The translations under genes were made by a program, and so were the position numbers. Source: an uncultured Oxalobacter sp. (lineage in GTDB: Bacteria; Pseudomonadota; Gammaproteobacteria; Burkholderiales; Burkholderiaceae_D). From it: a DNA stretch of 12,369 nucleotides. Location of the stretch: contig CAJKQK010000061.1 of NCBI GenBank assembly GCA_905202055.1, forward strand, positions 1-12,369, in the 5' to 3' direction. Each line of letters starts with the position of its first letter. The stretch's first letter is position 1. Positions 1-6,697 of the stretch are shown here, piece by piece. The notes under the pieces are model-generated. The model saw only the letters and a program-made list of their open reading frames with translations. It had not been told where the DNA came from and did not search any database.

Positions 1-102
1 TTTCCTTTTTAAATAATTTTTATAATTTGTAAGTTTAAATTATATTGTGTTTATAAAATACTTATACTATTAAAAAATATATAAACTAAATTTTATGTTT
101 AT
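1..102. other. Extremely AT-rich intergenic stretch beyond the lolA stop
   Basis: Only about 10 of the first 100 bases are G or C, while the genes beside it look roughly balanced. I see no supportable open reading frame and no hairpin followed by a T-run that could end the lolA transcript. TATACT- and TATAAA-like boxes are present, but in sequence this AT-rich they carry little weight. It could be the promoter region of a gene beyond the left edge, a silencer-bound region, or the edge of inserted DNA. Confidence 0.7.
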
Positions 103-732
103 TTAATTCCGGAAAACATCAGCTCCTTTCGGTGTCACAAATTTGAAGGTGCTGGCCGATACCGGCGGGTTTTTCGTGAATTTCGTGAATTTGATGAGGG
201 AGAGCTGCCCGAGCGAATCGTACAGTTCCATCGCTTCCGGCATGCCGTTTTTCATGCCGATATTGATTTTTTCAAATGGTGTGTCTTTGGTTTTCGGGAT
301 GGCTTCGACCCATTCATAACCGCCATGTGTTCCGGCATTCCTGAGCTTGAAGTTTTTTTCCAGATCGTTGCTGCCGAAAAGGATGGCGGCCGGGCTGGAA
401 CCGAGGGCGTTGCCGAGCTTCTTGACGGTGACCTGATTCAAATCCCTGTCATAAATGTACAGGTTGACGCCATCAGCCTGAAGCACCTGTTCATACGGTT
501 TTTTATAGGCCCAGATGAATTTGCCGGGACGGGAGAATATAAACGTGCCCGAAGCCACGTTGGTGATTCGGGCTTTGTCGCCGCCCTTGACTTGTCCCTG
601 GCTGAATTCGCCTTTGGCGGAACGGGCGTTGGTGGAAAAGCTTTTCAGCTGATCCAGTGCGGTTGCACCGGCGAACGCGGGGATAAGAACGAATAAAGCC
701 ATTGCTATGGCTTTTGAGAGGAATGGGCGCAT
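103..732 (-). CDS. lolA: Outer-membrane lipoprotein carrier protein LolA
   Basis: LolA is the periplasmic chaperone that takes lipoproteins from the LolCDE transporter in the inner membrane and hands them to LolB in the outer membrane. The 209-residue protein has a signal peptide: basic start (R2, K7), hydrophobic core at about residues 8-20, and a likely cleavage after the Ala-Thr-Ala at 23-25. The mature part opens with LDQLKSF and carries family-typical stretches, such as the GTFIFSRPGKFIWAY segment near residue 62 and the YIYDRDLNQVTVKKL segment near 92, which form the open beta-barrel for acyl chains. Length is normal. The gene lies 69 bases downstream of ftsK on the same strand, as in many proteobacteria, so co-transcription is likely. 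The ribosome binding site is weak. An internal Met11 would remove the basic part of the signal, so the first ATG is preferred. Confidence 0.95.
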   Translation of the reverse strand: MRPFLSKAIAMALFVLIPAFAGATALDQLKSFSTNARSAKGEFSQGQVKGGDKARITNVASGTFIFSRPGKFIWAYKKPYEQVLQADGVNLYIYDRDLNQVTVKKLGNALGSSPAAILFGSNDLEKNFKLRNAGTHGGYEWVEAIPKTKDTPFEKINIGMKNGMPEAMELYDSLGQLSLIKFTKFTKNPPVSASTFKFVTPKGADVFRN

Positions 733-801
733 GATGTTTTGTCTGTTTTGAAAAATGAATGTTTTTTTGACCGGAAAAATCCGTTTTCGTTTCTTTCAGG
801 T

Positions 802-3132
802 TTATTCGCTACTGGATGTCGGCACCAGAATTTCACGGTTGCCGTTGCTTTGCATCGGTGAAACGAGGCCGCTTCTTTCCATTTGTTCGAGAAGGCGCGC
901 GGCACGGTTGTATCCGATGCGCAAGTGCCGCTGGACGAGCGAAATGGAGGCGCGACGGTTTTTCAGGACGATGGCGACGGCCTGATCGTACAGGACGTCC
1001 GATTCATCGTCACTGCCACCGTTTTCACCGAAAGCGGCATTCGGATCGTCTTCCAGCGTGCCCCCTTCGAGGATACCTTCGATGTAATCGGCTTCGCCAT
1101 GTTCTTTCAGGAAGCTGACGACACGATGGACTTCATCGTCGGAAACGAAGGCGCCATGAACGCGGTTAGGGAATCCGGTTCCGGGTGGCAGGTAAAGCAT
1201 GTCACCGAGCCCCAGCAGGGTTTCCGCACCCATCTGGTCCAAAATGGTGCGGGAATCGATTTTGCTGCTGACCTGAAAAGCCATACGGGTCGGGATATTG
1301 GCCTTGATCAGGCCGGTGATGACATCAACGGACGGCCGCTGGGTCGCAAGGATCAGGTGGATGCCGGCAGCCCGGGCTTTCTGGGCGATGCGGGCGATCA
1401 GTTCTTCCACTTTTTTGCCGACGACCATCATCAGGTCGGCGAACTCATCGACAATGATGACGATCTGCGGCATTTTCTCCAGTGGTTCCGGTGAGTCCGG
1501 TGTAATGGAGAATGGGTTCGGGATTTTTTCTTCTTTCTTTTCCGCTTCGATAATGCGGCTGTTGTATCCGGCCAGGTTACGGACGCCGAGATGCGACATG
1601 AGCCGGTAGCGTTTCTCCATTTCGGCAACGGCCCAGTTCAGGGCGTGGCCTGCCTGACGCATGTCGGTGACGACCGGGGCGAGCAGGTGCGGGATGCCTT
1701 CATAGATCGACAGTTCGAGCATTTTCGGATCGATCAGGATCAGCCTGACCTGACTTGGATCGGCCTTGTAGAGCAGGGACAGGATCGTCGCGTTGATACC
1801 GACGGATTTGCCGGAACCGGTCGTTCCCGCTATCAACAGGTGAGGCATTCTGGCGAGGTCGGCAACGACTGGGTTGCCGGCGATATCCTTGCCGAGAGCG
1901 ATCGTCAGTCTGGACGATGCGTCGCTATAGACTTTGGAACTCAATATTTCGGTCAGACGGACGATCTGGCGCTTGGAATTCGGCAGTTCGAGTGCCATGT
2001 AATTTTTTCCCGGAATCGTTTCGATGACGCGGATGGACACGAGCGACAGGGAGCGGGCGAGATCGCGGGCCAGATTGACGATGGTGCTGCCTTTGACACC
2101 GGTATCCGGCTCGATTTCGTAACGGGTGACGACTGGCCCCGGATAGGCGGCTACCACGCGGACGGTGACGCCGAAGTCAGACAGTTTCTTTTCGATCAGG
2201 CGGCTGGTGAATTCGAGTGTTTCCACGCTGACGGTTTCCTGTTGTGCGCCGACAGGGTCAAGAAGGGAAAGCGGAGGCAGTTCGCCATCGTGCATGTCGG
2301 AAAAGAGAACGACCTGTTTTTCTTTTTCGACGCGTTCGGATTTCGGCACGTCGACAATCTGAGGTTCGATGCGCATCGGTGGTGCTTCGGTGGCTTTGGC
2401 TTTTTCCTGACTGACGGTTTCCTCGCGTTTGACGGAAGCGACCTGCCCGATTTTCCGGTCTTCACGGGCGGCTTTGACTTTCATGAAAAAACCGAATACG
2501 GTTTCAAGTCCAGCGCCGATGTTTTCGACGAGTTGCAGCCATGACATTTGCAGGAAAAGGGAAAATCCAACGGCGCACAGGAGAAGGAGCAACAGGGTTC
2601 CGGACATGAATCCAAGATAATGCTGTACCGTATTGCCGACGATTTCACCGACGACTCCGCCGGGAATACGCGGCAACTGGATACGCATGTTATACATGCG
2701 CAGATATTCGACGCCGCTGCTTGAAAACAGGAGGATCAGAAAACCGGCGTTTTTGAGAATGCGGTCACGGAACCATGACGGTTCGGGTTCTTCCTGCAAC
2801 AGGAGCAGGCGTGAAATGCGTTTGTATCCTGTCCAGGACGCTTTCAGCAACCAGAGGACGATCCACCATGCCGAGAGGCCGAATGTGAAAAACAGGATAT
2901 CGGCGATGAAAGCGCCGATACGTCCGCCCAGATTGGAAATATGGGTGATCTGGCTGGCGTGTGACCAGCCGGGGTCTGCCTTGTCGTAGCTTGAAAAGAT
3001 GAGCAGGAAGTAAAAGGTAATGGCGATCAGGACAAACCATCCCGCTTCCTTGATCAGTCGGGAAGAACGGCTGGGCGTATCCGGTTTGATTTCCGGTTTT
3101 TTACGGTCGTAGCTGGATATGTTTTTGCTCAT
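802..3132 (-). CDS. ftsK: DNA translocase FtsK
   Basis: FtsK anchors at the division septum and pumps chromosomal DNA so that the terminus regions separate and dimers are resolved by XerCD at dif. Numbered from the chosen ATG (776 aa), four membrane segments lie at about residues 31-48, 71-97, 126-140 and 173-195. A short charged linker follows, then the RecA-type motor with Walker A GTTGSGKS (436-443) and Walker B IIVDEFADL (559-567). The C-terminal gamma winged helix, which reads polar DNA motifs, is at about 712-771. The linker is much shorter than in E. coli FtsK, as is usual for betaproteobacteria. A GTG ten codons upstream (3162) would give 786 aa. I prefer the ATG because the polar MSKN start resembles relatives; neither start has a clear ribosome binding site. 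The gene is divergent from trxB and upstream of lolA. Confidence 0.95.
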   Translation of the reverse strand: MSKNISSYDRKKPEIKPDTPSRSSRLIKEAGWFVLIAITFYFLLIFSSYDKADPGWSHASQITHISNLGGRIGAFIADILFFTFGLSAWWIVLWLLKASWTGYKRISRLLLLQEEPEPSWFRDRILKNAGFLILLFSSSGVEYLRMYNMRIQLPRIPGGVVGEIVGNTVQHYLGFMSGTLLLLLLCAVGFSLFLQMSWLQLVENIGAGLETVFGFFMKVKAAREDRKIGQVASVKREETVSQEKAKATEAPPMRIEPQIVDVPKSERVEKEKQVVLFSDMHDGELPPLSLLDPVGAQQETVSVETLEFTSRLIEKKLSDFGVTVRVVAAYPGPVVTRYEIEPDTGVKGSTIVNLARDLARSLSLVSIRVIETIPGKNYMALELPNSKRQIVRLTEILSSKVYSDASSRLTIALGKDIAGNPVVADLARMPHLLIAGTTGSGKSVGINATILSLLYKADPSQVRLILIDPKMLELSIYEGIPHLLAPVVTDMRQAGHALNWAVAEMEKRYRLMSHLGVRNLAGYNSRIIEAEKKEEKIPNPFSITPDSPEPLEKMPQIVIIVDEFADLMMVVGKKVEELIARIAQKARAAGIHLILATQRPSVDVITGLIKANIPTRMAFQVSSKIDSRTILDQMGAETLLGLGDMLYLPPGTGFPNRVHGAFVSDDEVHRVVSFLKEHGEADYIEGILEGGTLEDDPNAAFGENGGSDDESDVLYDQAVAIVLKNRRASISLVQRHLRIGYNRAARLLEQMERSGLVSPMQSNGNREILVPTSSSE

Positions 3133-3400
3133 GAATCCGGTTATTTTGAAATGCAAAATCACTGCAATACGGAGTATTGTATTCGTATTTCATCAAGAGC
3201 CAAAATACAGGAAAAAAAATCAAGAAACGGCCGCTTAAATTGAAACTGTTGTGGCCGCACCGGCATCCTGTATTTCCGTTTCGTCTATAATCTTAGCAAT
3301 AATTGGCGGACAGATTGAGAATTGCTGAACGATTTATGATATTTTCGATCCGTCCACTGCGTTTTTTACAGAATATTCAACCATTTTCGACGGTTTTATT
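3133..3400. promoter_or_regulatory. Divergent ftsK/trxB intergenic region with inverted AATAC-type repeats
   Basis: These 268 bases must hold the promoters of both ftsK (minus) and trxB (plus). Two 10-bp arms form a perfect inverted repeat: AAATACAGGA at 3203-3212 and TCCTGTATTT at 3266-3275. A smaller palindrome, CAATAC-GGA-GTATTG, lies at 3165-3179, and GTATTGTATTCGTATTT at 3174-3190 repeats the same core. On the plus strand a perfect TATAAT is at 3286-3291 but has no good -35 box. The motif cluster suggests a binding site for an unidentified regulator; this is inference. Confidence 0.45.
3315..3343 (+). promoter_or_regulatory. Candidate sigma70 promoter for trxB
   Basis: TTGAGA (3315-3320, five of six consensus bases) is followed after 17 bases by GATATT (3338-3343, four of six). 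The predicted start would lie about 50 bases before the trxB ATG. A competing candidate is the perfect TATAAT at 3286-3291, which has no recognisable -35 element. Without transcript data the choice is open. Confidence 0.35.
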
Positions 3401-4360
3401 ATGACGACTTCTCCTTTGCATGCTGATGTTTTGATTCTGGGGTCCGGCCCTGCCGGTTATACCGCTGCCGTTTATACGGCACGGGCGAACCTGAAACCGC
3501 TTCTGGTGACCGGACTGGCACAGGGTGGCCAGCTGATGACGGCGTCCGACGTGGAAAACTGGCCGGGCGATCCGACAGGTGTTGCCGGTCCGGAGTTGAT
3601 GCAACGTATGCTGGAACATGCCGAACGTTTCGATACCCGTATTGTGTTCGATCACATTCATACGGCCGAGCTGACAAAAAAGCCGATCCGTCTGATCGGC
3701 GATATGGGTGAATATACCTGTAATGCGCTGATTATCGCGACAGGTGCTTCCGCCCAATATCTGGGACTGGAATCCGAGCAGGCTTTCATCGGAAAGGGCG
3801 TTTCCGGATGCGCTACCTGTGACGGCTTTTTCTATCGCAATCAGGAAGTCGCGGTTGTCGGTGGTGGCAATACGGCGGTTGACGAGGCGATTTATCTTTC
3901 CAACATCGCGTCCAAAGTGACCCTTATCCATCGTCGCGATTCGTTCAAGGCGGAACCTATTCTGGTGACGCGCCTGATGGAAAGGGTAAAAGAAGGCAAG
4001 ATCGAAATCATGTACGACACGACAATCGATGAAGTGCTGGGCGATGATTCAGGTGTGACCGGCATTCGGGTTAAATCGGTGAAGGATGGCTCCCTGAAAG
4101 TAGTGACGGTCAACGGTGTTTTCATCGCGATTGGCCATAAACCGAATACGTCCATTTTCGAAGGCCAGCTTGAACTGGTGAATGGTTACATCAAAACCCG
4201 CATGGGGCAGGATGGCATGGCGACAGCGACGAATATTCCGGGCGTTTTCGCTGCCGGCGACGTTCAGGATTACATGTATCGTCAGGCGGTCACGAGTGCC
4301 GGTTCAGGTTGTATGGCTGCGCTCGATGCACAGCGTTATCTGGAAGAAAATATTTCATGA
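3401..4360 (+). CDS. trxB: Thioredoxin reductase (NADPH)
   Basis: This flavoenzyme reduces thioredoxin with electrons from NADPH in the cytoplasm, feeding ribonucleotide reductase and disulfide repair. At 319 residues it has the normal length of the low-molecular-weight bacterial enzyme. The FAD-binding GSGPAGY is at residues 14-20. The redox-active CATC is at 137-140, inside the NADPH domain as expected. The NADPH-binding GGGNTAVDEA is at 154-163, with HRRDSFKAE at 177-185 supplying the arginines that contact the NADP phosphate. The second FAD motif AAGDVQD is at 284-290, followed by RQAVTSAGSGCMAA. All key residues are intact. It is transcribed away from ftsK and lies 12 bases before the Smr gene, which suggests an operon. 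The ribosome binding site is weak. Confidence 0.97.
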   Translation: MTTSPLHADVLILGSGPAGYTAAVYTARANLKPLLVTGLAQGGQLMTASDVENWPGDPTGVAGPELMQRMLEHAERFDTRIVFDHIHTAELTKKPIRLIGDMGEYTCNALIIATGASAQYLGLESEQAFIGKGVSGCATCDGFFYRNQEVAVVGGGNTAVDEAIYLSNIASKVTLIHRRDSFKAEPILVTRLMERVKEGKIEIMYDTTIDEVLGDDSGVTGIRVKSVKDGSLKVVTVNGVFIAIGHKPNTSIFEGQLELVNGYIKTRMGQDGMATATNIPGVFAAGDVQDYMYRQAVTSAGSGCMAALDAQRYLEENIS

Positions 4361-4372
4361 CGGTGACAGGAA

Positions 4373-5011
4373 ATGGCGTCATCGAAAAAAATTACCGACC
4401 TTAAAACACTGAAAAAGGTCGTCAAAAAGGCTAACGAGGCCCGGAAAAAAGAAGAAGACGAACGAAAGCGGGCTGAAAGACAGTCCATCTCAGACCGTGA
4501 TCTTTTTCTTCAAATGGTAGGCGACGTTACGCCGATCGATAGCAAGGACAGGATCGATCCTGTCTTCACGTCGCCAAAGCCGGTTCCGCATCAACGAATC
4601 GCCGATGAGAAAGAGGCGCTGAAAGCATCGCTTTCAGACGAATTCAGCATTGAAAGCCTTCTGGAAACGGACGAGGCTTTAAGTTATGCCCAAAATGGGA
4701 TCGGTCCGGACGTTGTCAGGAAATTGCGGCGCGGTCACTGGGTCATCGGCGACCAGCTCGATCTGCATGGTTTGCGCCGGGATGAGGCACGGGAAATGCT
4801 GGTTGAATTCTTGCGGCGTGCTTCCATCCGGGGTATCCGCTGTGTCCGCATCATTCACGGGAAAGGTCTCGGGTCTGTCAATCAGGAACCGGTCTTGAAA
4901 AAGCTCGTTCACAAATGGCTTGTCCAGCGCTCGGATGTGGTTGCCTTCTGTCAGGCCAAACCGGCCGATGGCGGTTCCGGTGCCGTTGTCGTGCTGCTGA
5001 AAGGCACCTGA
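4373..5011 (+). CDS. Smr (MutS2 C-terminal-like) domain protein
   Basis: The 212-residue protein has a very charged N-terminal part (residues 5-37, rich in Lys, Glu and Arg, probably helical or coiled). A poorly conserved linker follows, then a C-terminal Smr domain at about 125-210. The domain is recognised by LDLHGL at 129-134, the IHGKGLGS motif at 161-168, and GGSGAVVVLL at 200-209. Stand-alone Smr proteins of this kind are nucleases or RNA/DNA-binding proteins; related proteins are known to act on DNA structures or on mRNA at stalled ribosomes. The exact role of this subgroup is not settled, so no gene symbol is given. It starts 12 bases after the trxB stop and probably shares its transcript; a GACAGG just upstream is a closely spaced ribosome binding site. 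Confidence 0.9.
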   Translation: MASSKKITDLKTLKKVVKKANEARKKEEDERKRAERQSISDRDLFLQMVGDVTPIDSKDRIDPVFTSPKPVPHQRIADEKEALKASLSDEFSIESLLETDEALSYAQNGIGPDVVRKLRRGHWVIGDQLDLHGLRRDEAREMLVEFLRRASIRGIRCVRIIHGKGLGSVNQEPVLKKLVHKWLVQRSDVVAFCQAKPADGGSGAVVVLLKGT

Positions 5012-5040
5012 TTCGGCCGGACAGGCTGGTGTGAAAAGCA

Positions 5041-5068
5041 TTGACCCGATATACTTGTCTTTTATACC
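5041..5068 (+). promoter_or_regulatory. Candidate promoter of the Sel1 lipoprotein gene
   Basis: TTGACC (5041-5046, five of six) is followed after 16 bases by TATACC (5063-5068, four of six). It would start transcription about 50 bases before the ATG at 5126. A good ribosome binding site, AGAGGG, precedes that ATG. The 114-base gap after the Smr gene makes a separate promoter likely. Confidence 0.35.
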
Positions 5069-5125
5069 GGTTTGGCCGGTTTTCCAATGATTCATGTTTG
5101 TTCAGGTATATAAAGAGGGTTTTTC

Positions 5126-5578
5126 ATGTTTTCTTTTCTGAAAAAAGCGGTTCCCGTCAGTCTGGTTCTGGTTTCTGTCGGAGTTTTGTCTGCGTGTACC
5201 ACCGGACAGGAAATGTCGGCAAAGCTGACGGCCAAGGCAGAAAAAGGTGATGTGGAAGCGATGGTTGAACTGGCTGAAGCCTATTGCGGCGCGAAAAACG
5301 TCGATCAGGACGACCAGATTTGCGGTATGTGGATGAAACGTGCTGCGGAAAAAGGTCATGTGCGTGCCCAATATATGCTCGGGAGAATGTATGAACTCGG
5401 ATTGGGCATGAGAGCCGATCCGGTGCAGGCCTACAAGTGGTACAGCGTTTCGGCTCCGCATTACAAGATGTCTGAAACGGGGGCAGAAGCGATGTATGCC
5501 GTCATGACGCCGGTTCAACAGTCAGAAGCCAAAAAGCTCGCTGAAGAAGCGAAGAAAACCATTCCTTCCAAACCATAA
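5126..5578 (+). CDS. Small Sel1-repeat (TPR-like) lipoprotein
   Basis: The 150-residue protein begins with a lipoprotein signal peptide: MFSFLKK, a hydrophobic core, and the lipobox LSAC at residues 21-24, so Cys24 would be lipidated after cleavage by signal peptidase II. The residue after Cys is Thr rather than Asp, which favours delivery to the outer membrane by the Lol system. Two Sel1-like repeats follow. The first is at about residues 37-72 (AEKGDVEAMVELAEAY) with two cysteines at 54 and 66 that might form a disulfide. The second is at 73-110 (AAEKGHVRAQYMLGRMYELG, then AYKWYSVSA). Sel1 repeats form a helical solenoid that binds proteins. The partner cannot be read from the sequence. An AGAGGG ribosome binding site supports the start. 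The gene ends at its own terminator. Confidence 0.85.
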   Translation: MFSFLKKAVPVSLVLVSVGVLSACTTGQEMSAKLTAKAEKGDVEAMVELAEAYCGAKNVDQDDQICGMWMKRAAEKGHVRAQYMLGRMYELGLGMRADPVQAYKWYSVSAPHYKMSETGAEAMYAVMTPVQQSEAKKLAEEAKKTIPSKP

Positions 5579-5595
5579 TTTTTTTCAATGATTCC

Positions 5596-5629
5596 GCCTG
5601 CATTCTTACATGCAGGCCATGTTTTTTTT
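5596..5629 (+). terminator. Rho-independent terminator of the Sel1 lipoprotein gene
   Basis: GCCTGCAT (5596-5603) pairs perfectly with ATGCAGGC (5610-5617) around a 6-base loop. After CATG there is a run of eight T (5622-5629). It lies 18 bases after the lipoprotein stop codon. The start codon of the next gene follows the last T immediately. Confidence 0.8.
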
Positions 5630-6214
5630 ATGCTTATCAGAAAGTTTCTGGAAACCGATGTCCATGCCGCCGGACAGATGGCTTACGATACATGGTCGTA
5701 CGAGCTTGATGGCGTCGGGCACGATTTGAATCGCTTTATCCATGAATACATGGTCCGTTACTACCATACGAACCGCCAGTATTCTTTCAGTCTGGTCGAC
5801 CAGTCGCTGAATGCCTTTTTGCTGGCTGGTTTCAAAACGGATCAGGCCGCTTGCAAGAGCTGGTTTGAAAACACGCTTTCCCGTTTCTTGCCTGAGGAAA
5901 AGGAAGTTGCACTAAAGTACCGGGAATATCTTTTTAGAAACGGTTCCGCCGTCAAAAAGTACATGAAGGACAGGGATATCATGATGAACCTGTTCATGAG
6001 CAGGGGCGGTGGGACAGGACGGAAACTGTTGACCGGTTTCGAACAGCTTTGCCGGAAAAATGCCGTTGAAAACGTTTTCCTGTGGGCGGACGTAACATGT
6101 CACTATTCATGGTATGAAAAGAACGGTTTCGAGGTTCTGGAGCGGTTTGAGAACAAAACCCCGGTCGATATCGGATGTCTGGATACGTATATTTTCAAAA
6201 AGAGCCTGAATTGA
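5630..6214 (+). CDS. GNAT-family N-acetyltransferase
   Basis: The 194-residue protein resembles the GNAT fold, which transfers an acetyl group from acetyl-CoA to an amine; the substrate cannot be told. It opens with MLIRKFLETD, a typical first strand. The acetyl-CoA loop is RGGGTG at residues 125-130, followed by RKLLTGFEQLCRKN and a strand VFLWADV (149-155). WYEKNGFEVLERF at 161-173 is the usual C-terminal signature. The middle region (about 30-105) is poorly conserved and unusually aromatic. An ATG at 5588 would add 14 residues, but it lies before the terminator hairpin and those residues are not GNAT-like, so I chose 5630. No Shine-Dalgarno sequence precedes this start, which directly follows a T-run. 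No promoter is clear; readthrough or a start inside the terminator are possible. Confidence 0.75.
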   Translation: MLIRKFLETDVHAAGQMAYDTWSYELDGVGHDLNRFIHEYMVRYYHTNRQYSFSLVDQSLNAFLLAGFKTDQAACKSWFENTLSRFLPEEKEVALKYREYLFRNGSAVKKYMKDRDIMMNLFMSRGGGTGRKLLTGFEQLCRKNAVENVFLWADVTCHYSWYEKNGFEVLERFENKTPVDIGCLDTYIFKKSLN

Positions 6215-6229
6215 TCGTTGACGATACAT

Positions 6230-6258
6230 AAAAGGGGAGCCATTGGTTCCCCTTTTTT
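6230..6258. terminator. Bidirectional terminator between the convergent GNAT and glnB genes
   Basis: AAAAGGGGAGCC (6230-6241) pairs with GGTTCCCCTTTT (6245-6256) over 12 positions, with one G-U pair, around the loop ATT. The T-run extends to 6258. On the opposite strand the A-run gives a T-run, so it can end both converging transcripts. Confidence 0.87.
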
Positions 6259-6282
6259 ATCCGGCGCAACTGCTGATGGGAT

Positions 6283-6621
6283 TCAAATCGCCTCCATGCC
6301 GGTTTCTCCGGTGCGGATACGGATGACCTGTTCGATATCCTGCACGAAAATTTTTCCGTCGCCGATTTTTCCGGTACGTGCCGATTTCAGGATGGCTTCG
6401 ATAGCGAGATCGAGCACGCTGTCATCGACGACGACTTCGATTTTGACTTTCGGCAGGAAATCGACAACGTATTCAGCACCACGATAGAGCTCGGTATGGC
6501 CTTTCTGGCGGCCGAATCCCTTTACTTCCGTTACGGTCAGGCCGTTGATATTGGCATCCGACAGAGCTTCGCGTACTTCGTCCAGTTTGAAAGGTTTGAT
6601 GATAGCTGTAATTTTTTTCAT
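6283..6621 (-). CDS. glnB: Nitrogen regulatory protein PII
   Basis: PII is a trimeric signal protein that senses 2-oxoglutarate, ATP/ADP and, through uridylylation, glutamine, and then tunes nitrogen metabolism by binding partner proteins. The 112-residue length is exact for the family. The T-loop carries GFGRQKGHTELYRGAEY at 35-51, ending in Tyr51, the uridylylation site. The nucleotide-binding TGKIGDGKIFV is at 83-93 and RIRTGE at 101-106. The start MKKITAIIKPFKLDEVREAL is closer to E. coli GlnB than to GlnK, and no amtB lies beside it, so glnB is preferred over glnK. A good ribosome binding site (GGAG, five bases before the ATG) is present. It lies downstream of nadE, but a strong terminator sits between them. 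Confidence 0.95.
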   Translation of the reverse strand: MKKITAIIKPFKLDEVREALSDANINGLTVTEVKGFGRQKGHTELYRGAEYVVDFLPKVKIEVVVDDSVLDLAIEAILKSARTGKIGDGKIFVQDIEQVIRIRTGETGMEAI

Positions 6622-6639
6622 GCGAACTCCGTTGGCAGT

Positions 6640-6683
6640 AAAAATGAAACCGCTTCCGAAAAATGTGGAAGCGGTTTCATTTT
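6640..6683 (-). terminator. Strong intrinsic terminator between nadE and glnB
   Basis: The two arms 6641-6657 and 6667-6683 are perfectly complementary over 17 bp, with a 9-base loop. Read on the minus strand, the hairpin starts 15 bases after the nadE stop and ends in five T before ACTG. Its foot lies about 19 bases from the glnB start codon, just ahead of the glnB ribosome binding site. Confidence 0.85.
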
Positions 6684-6697
6684 AAAGCATTTTGTTT

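Noticed and set aside
775..790. Hairpin between ftsK and lolA (CGGA/TCCG)
   Set aside because: A 4-bp stem without a proper T-run is too weak to be a terminator; ftsK and lolA are probably co-transcribed.
1591..2544. Long open frame (317 codons) on the plus strand opposite ftsK, and a second at 883-1494
   Set aside because: Both are antisense to the intact, strongly conserved ftsK motor. Their translations are rich in Asp, Gly and Phe without any domain, as expected from the mirror of a biased coding frame.
3205..3274. LexA-like half sites ATACAG and CTGTAT upstream of ftsK
   Set aside because: A LexA box needs CTGT first and ACAG about eight bases later. Here the order is reversed and the halves are over 50 bases apart.
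5066..5084. Small hairpin ACCGG-TTTGG-CCGGT followed by TTTT after the Smr gene
   Set aside because: The stem is only 5 bp and the T-run is short. It also overlaps the candidate -10 of the next gene, so terminator function is not convincing.
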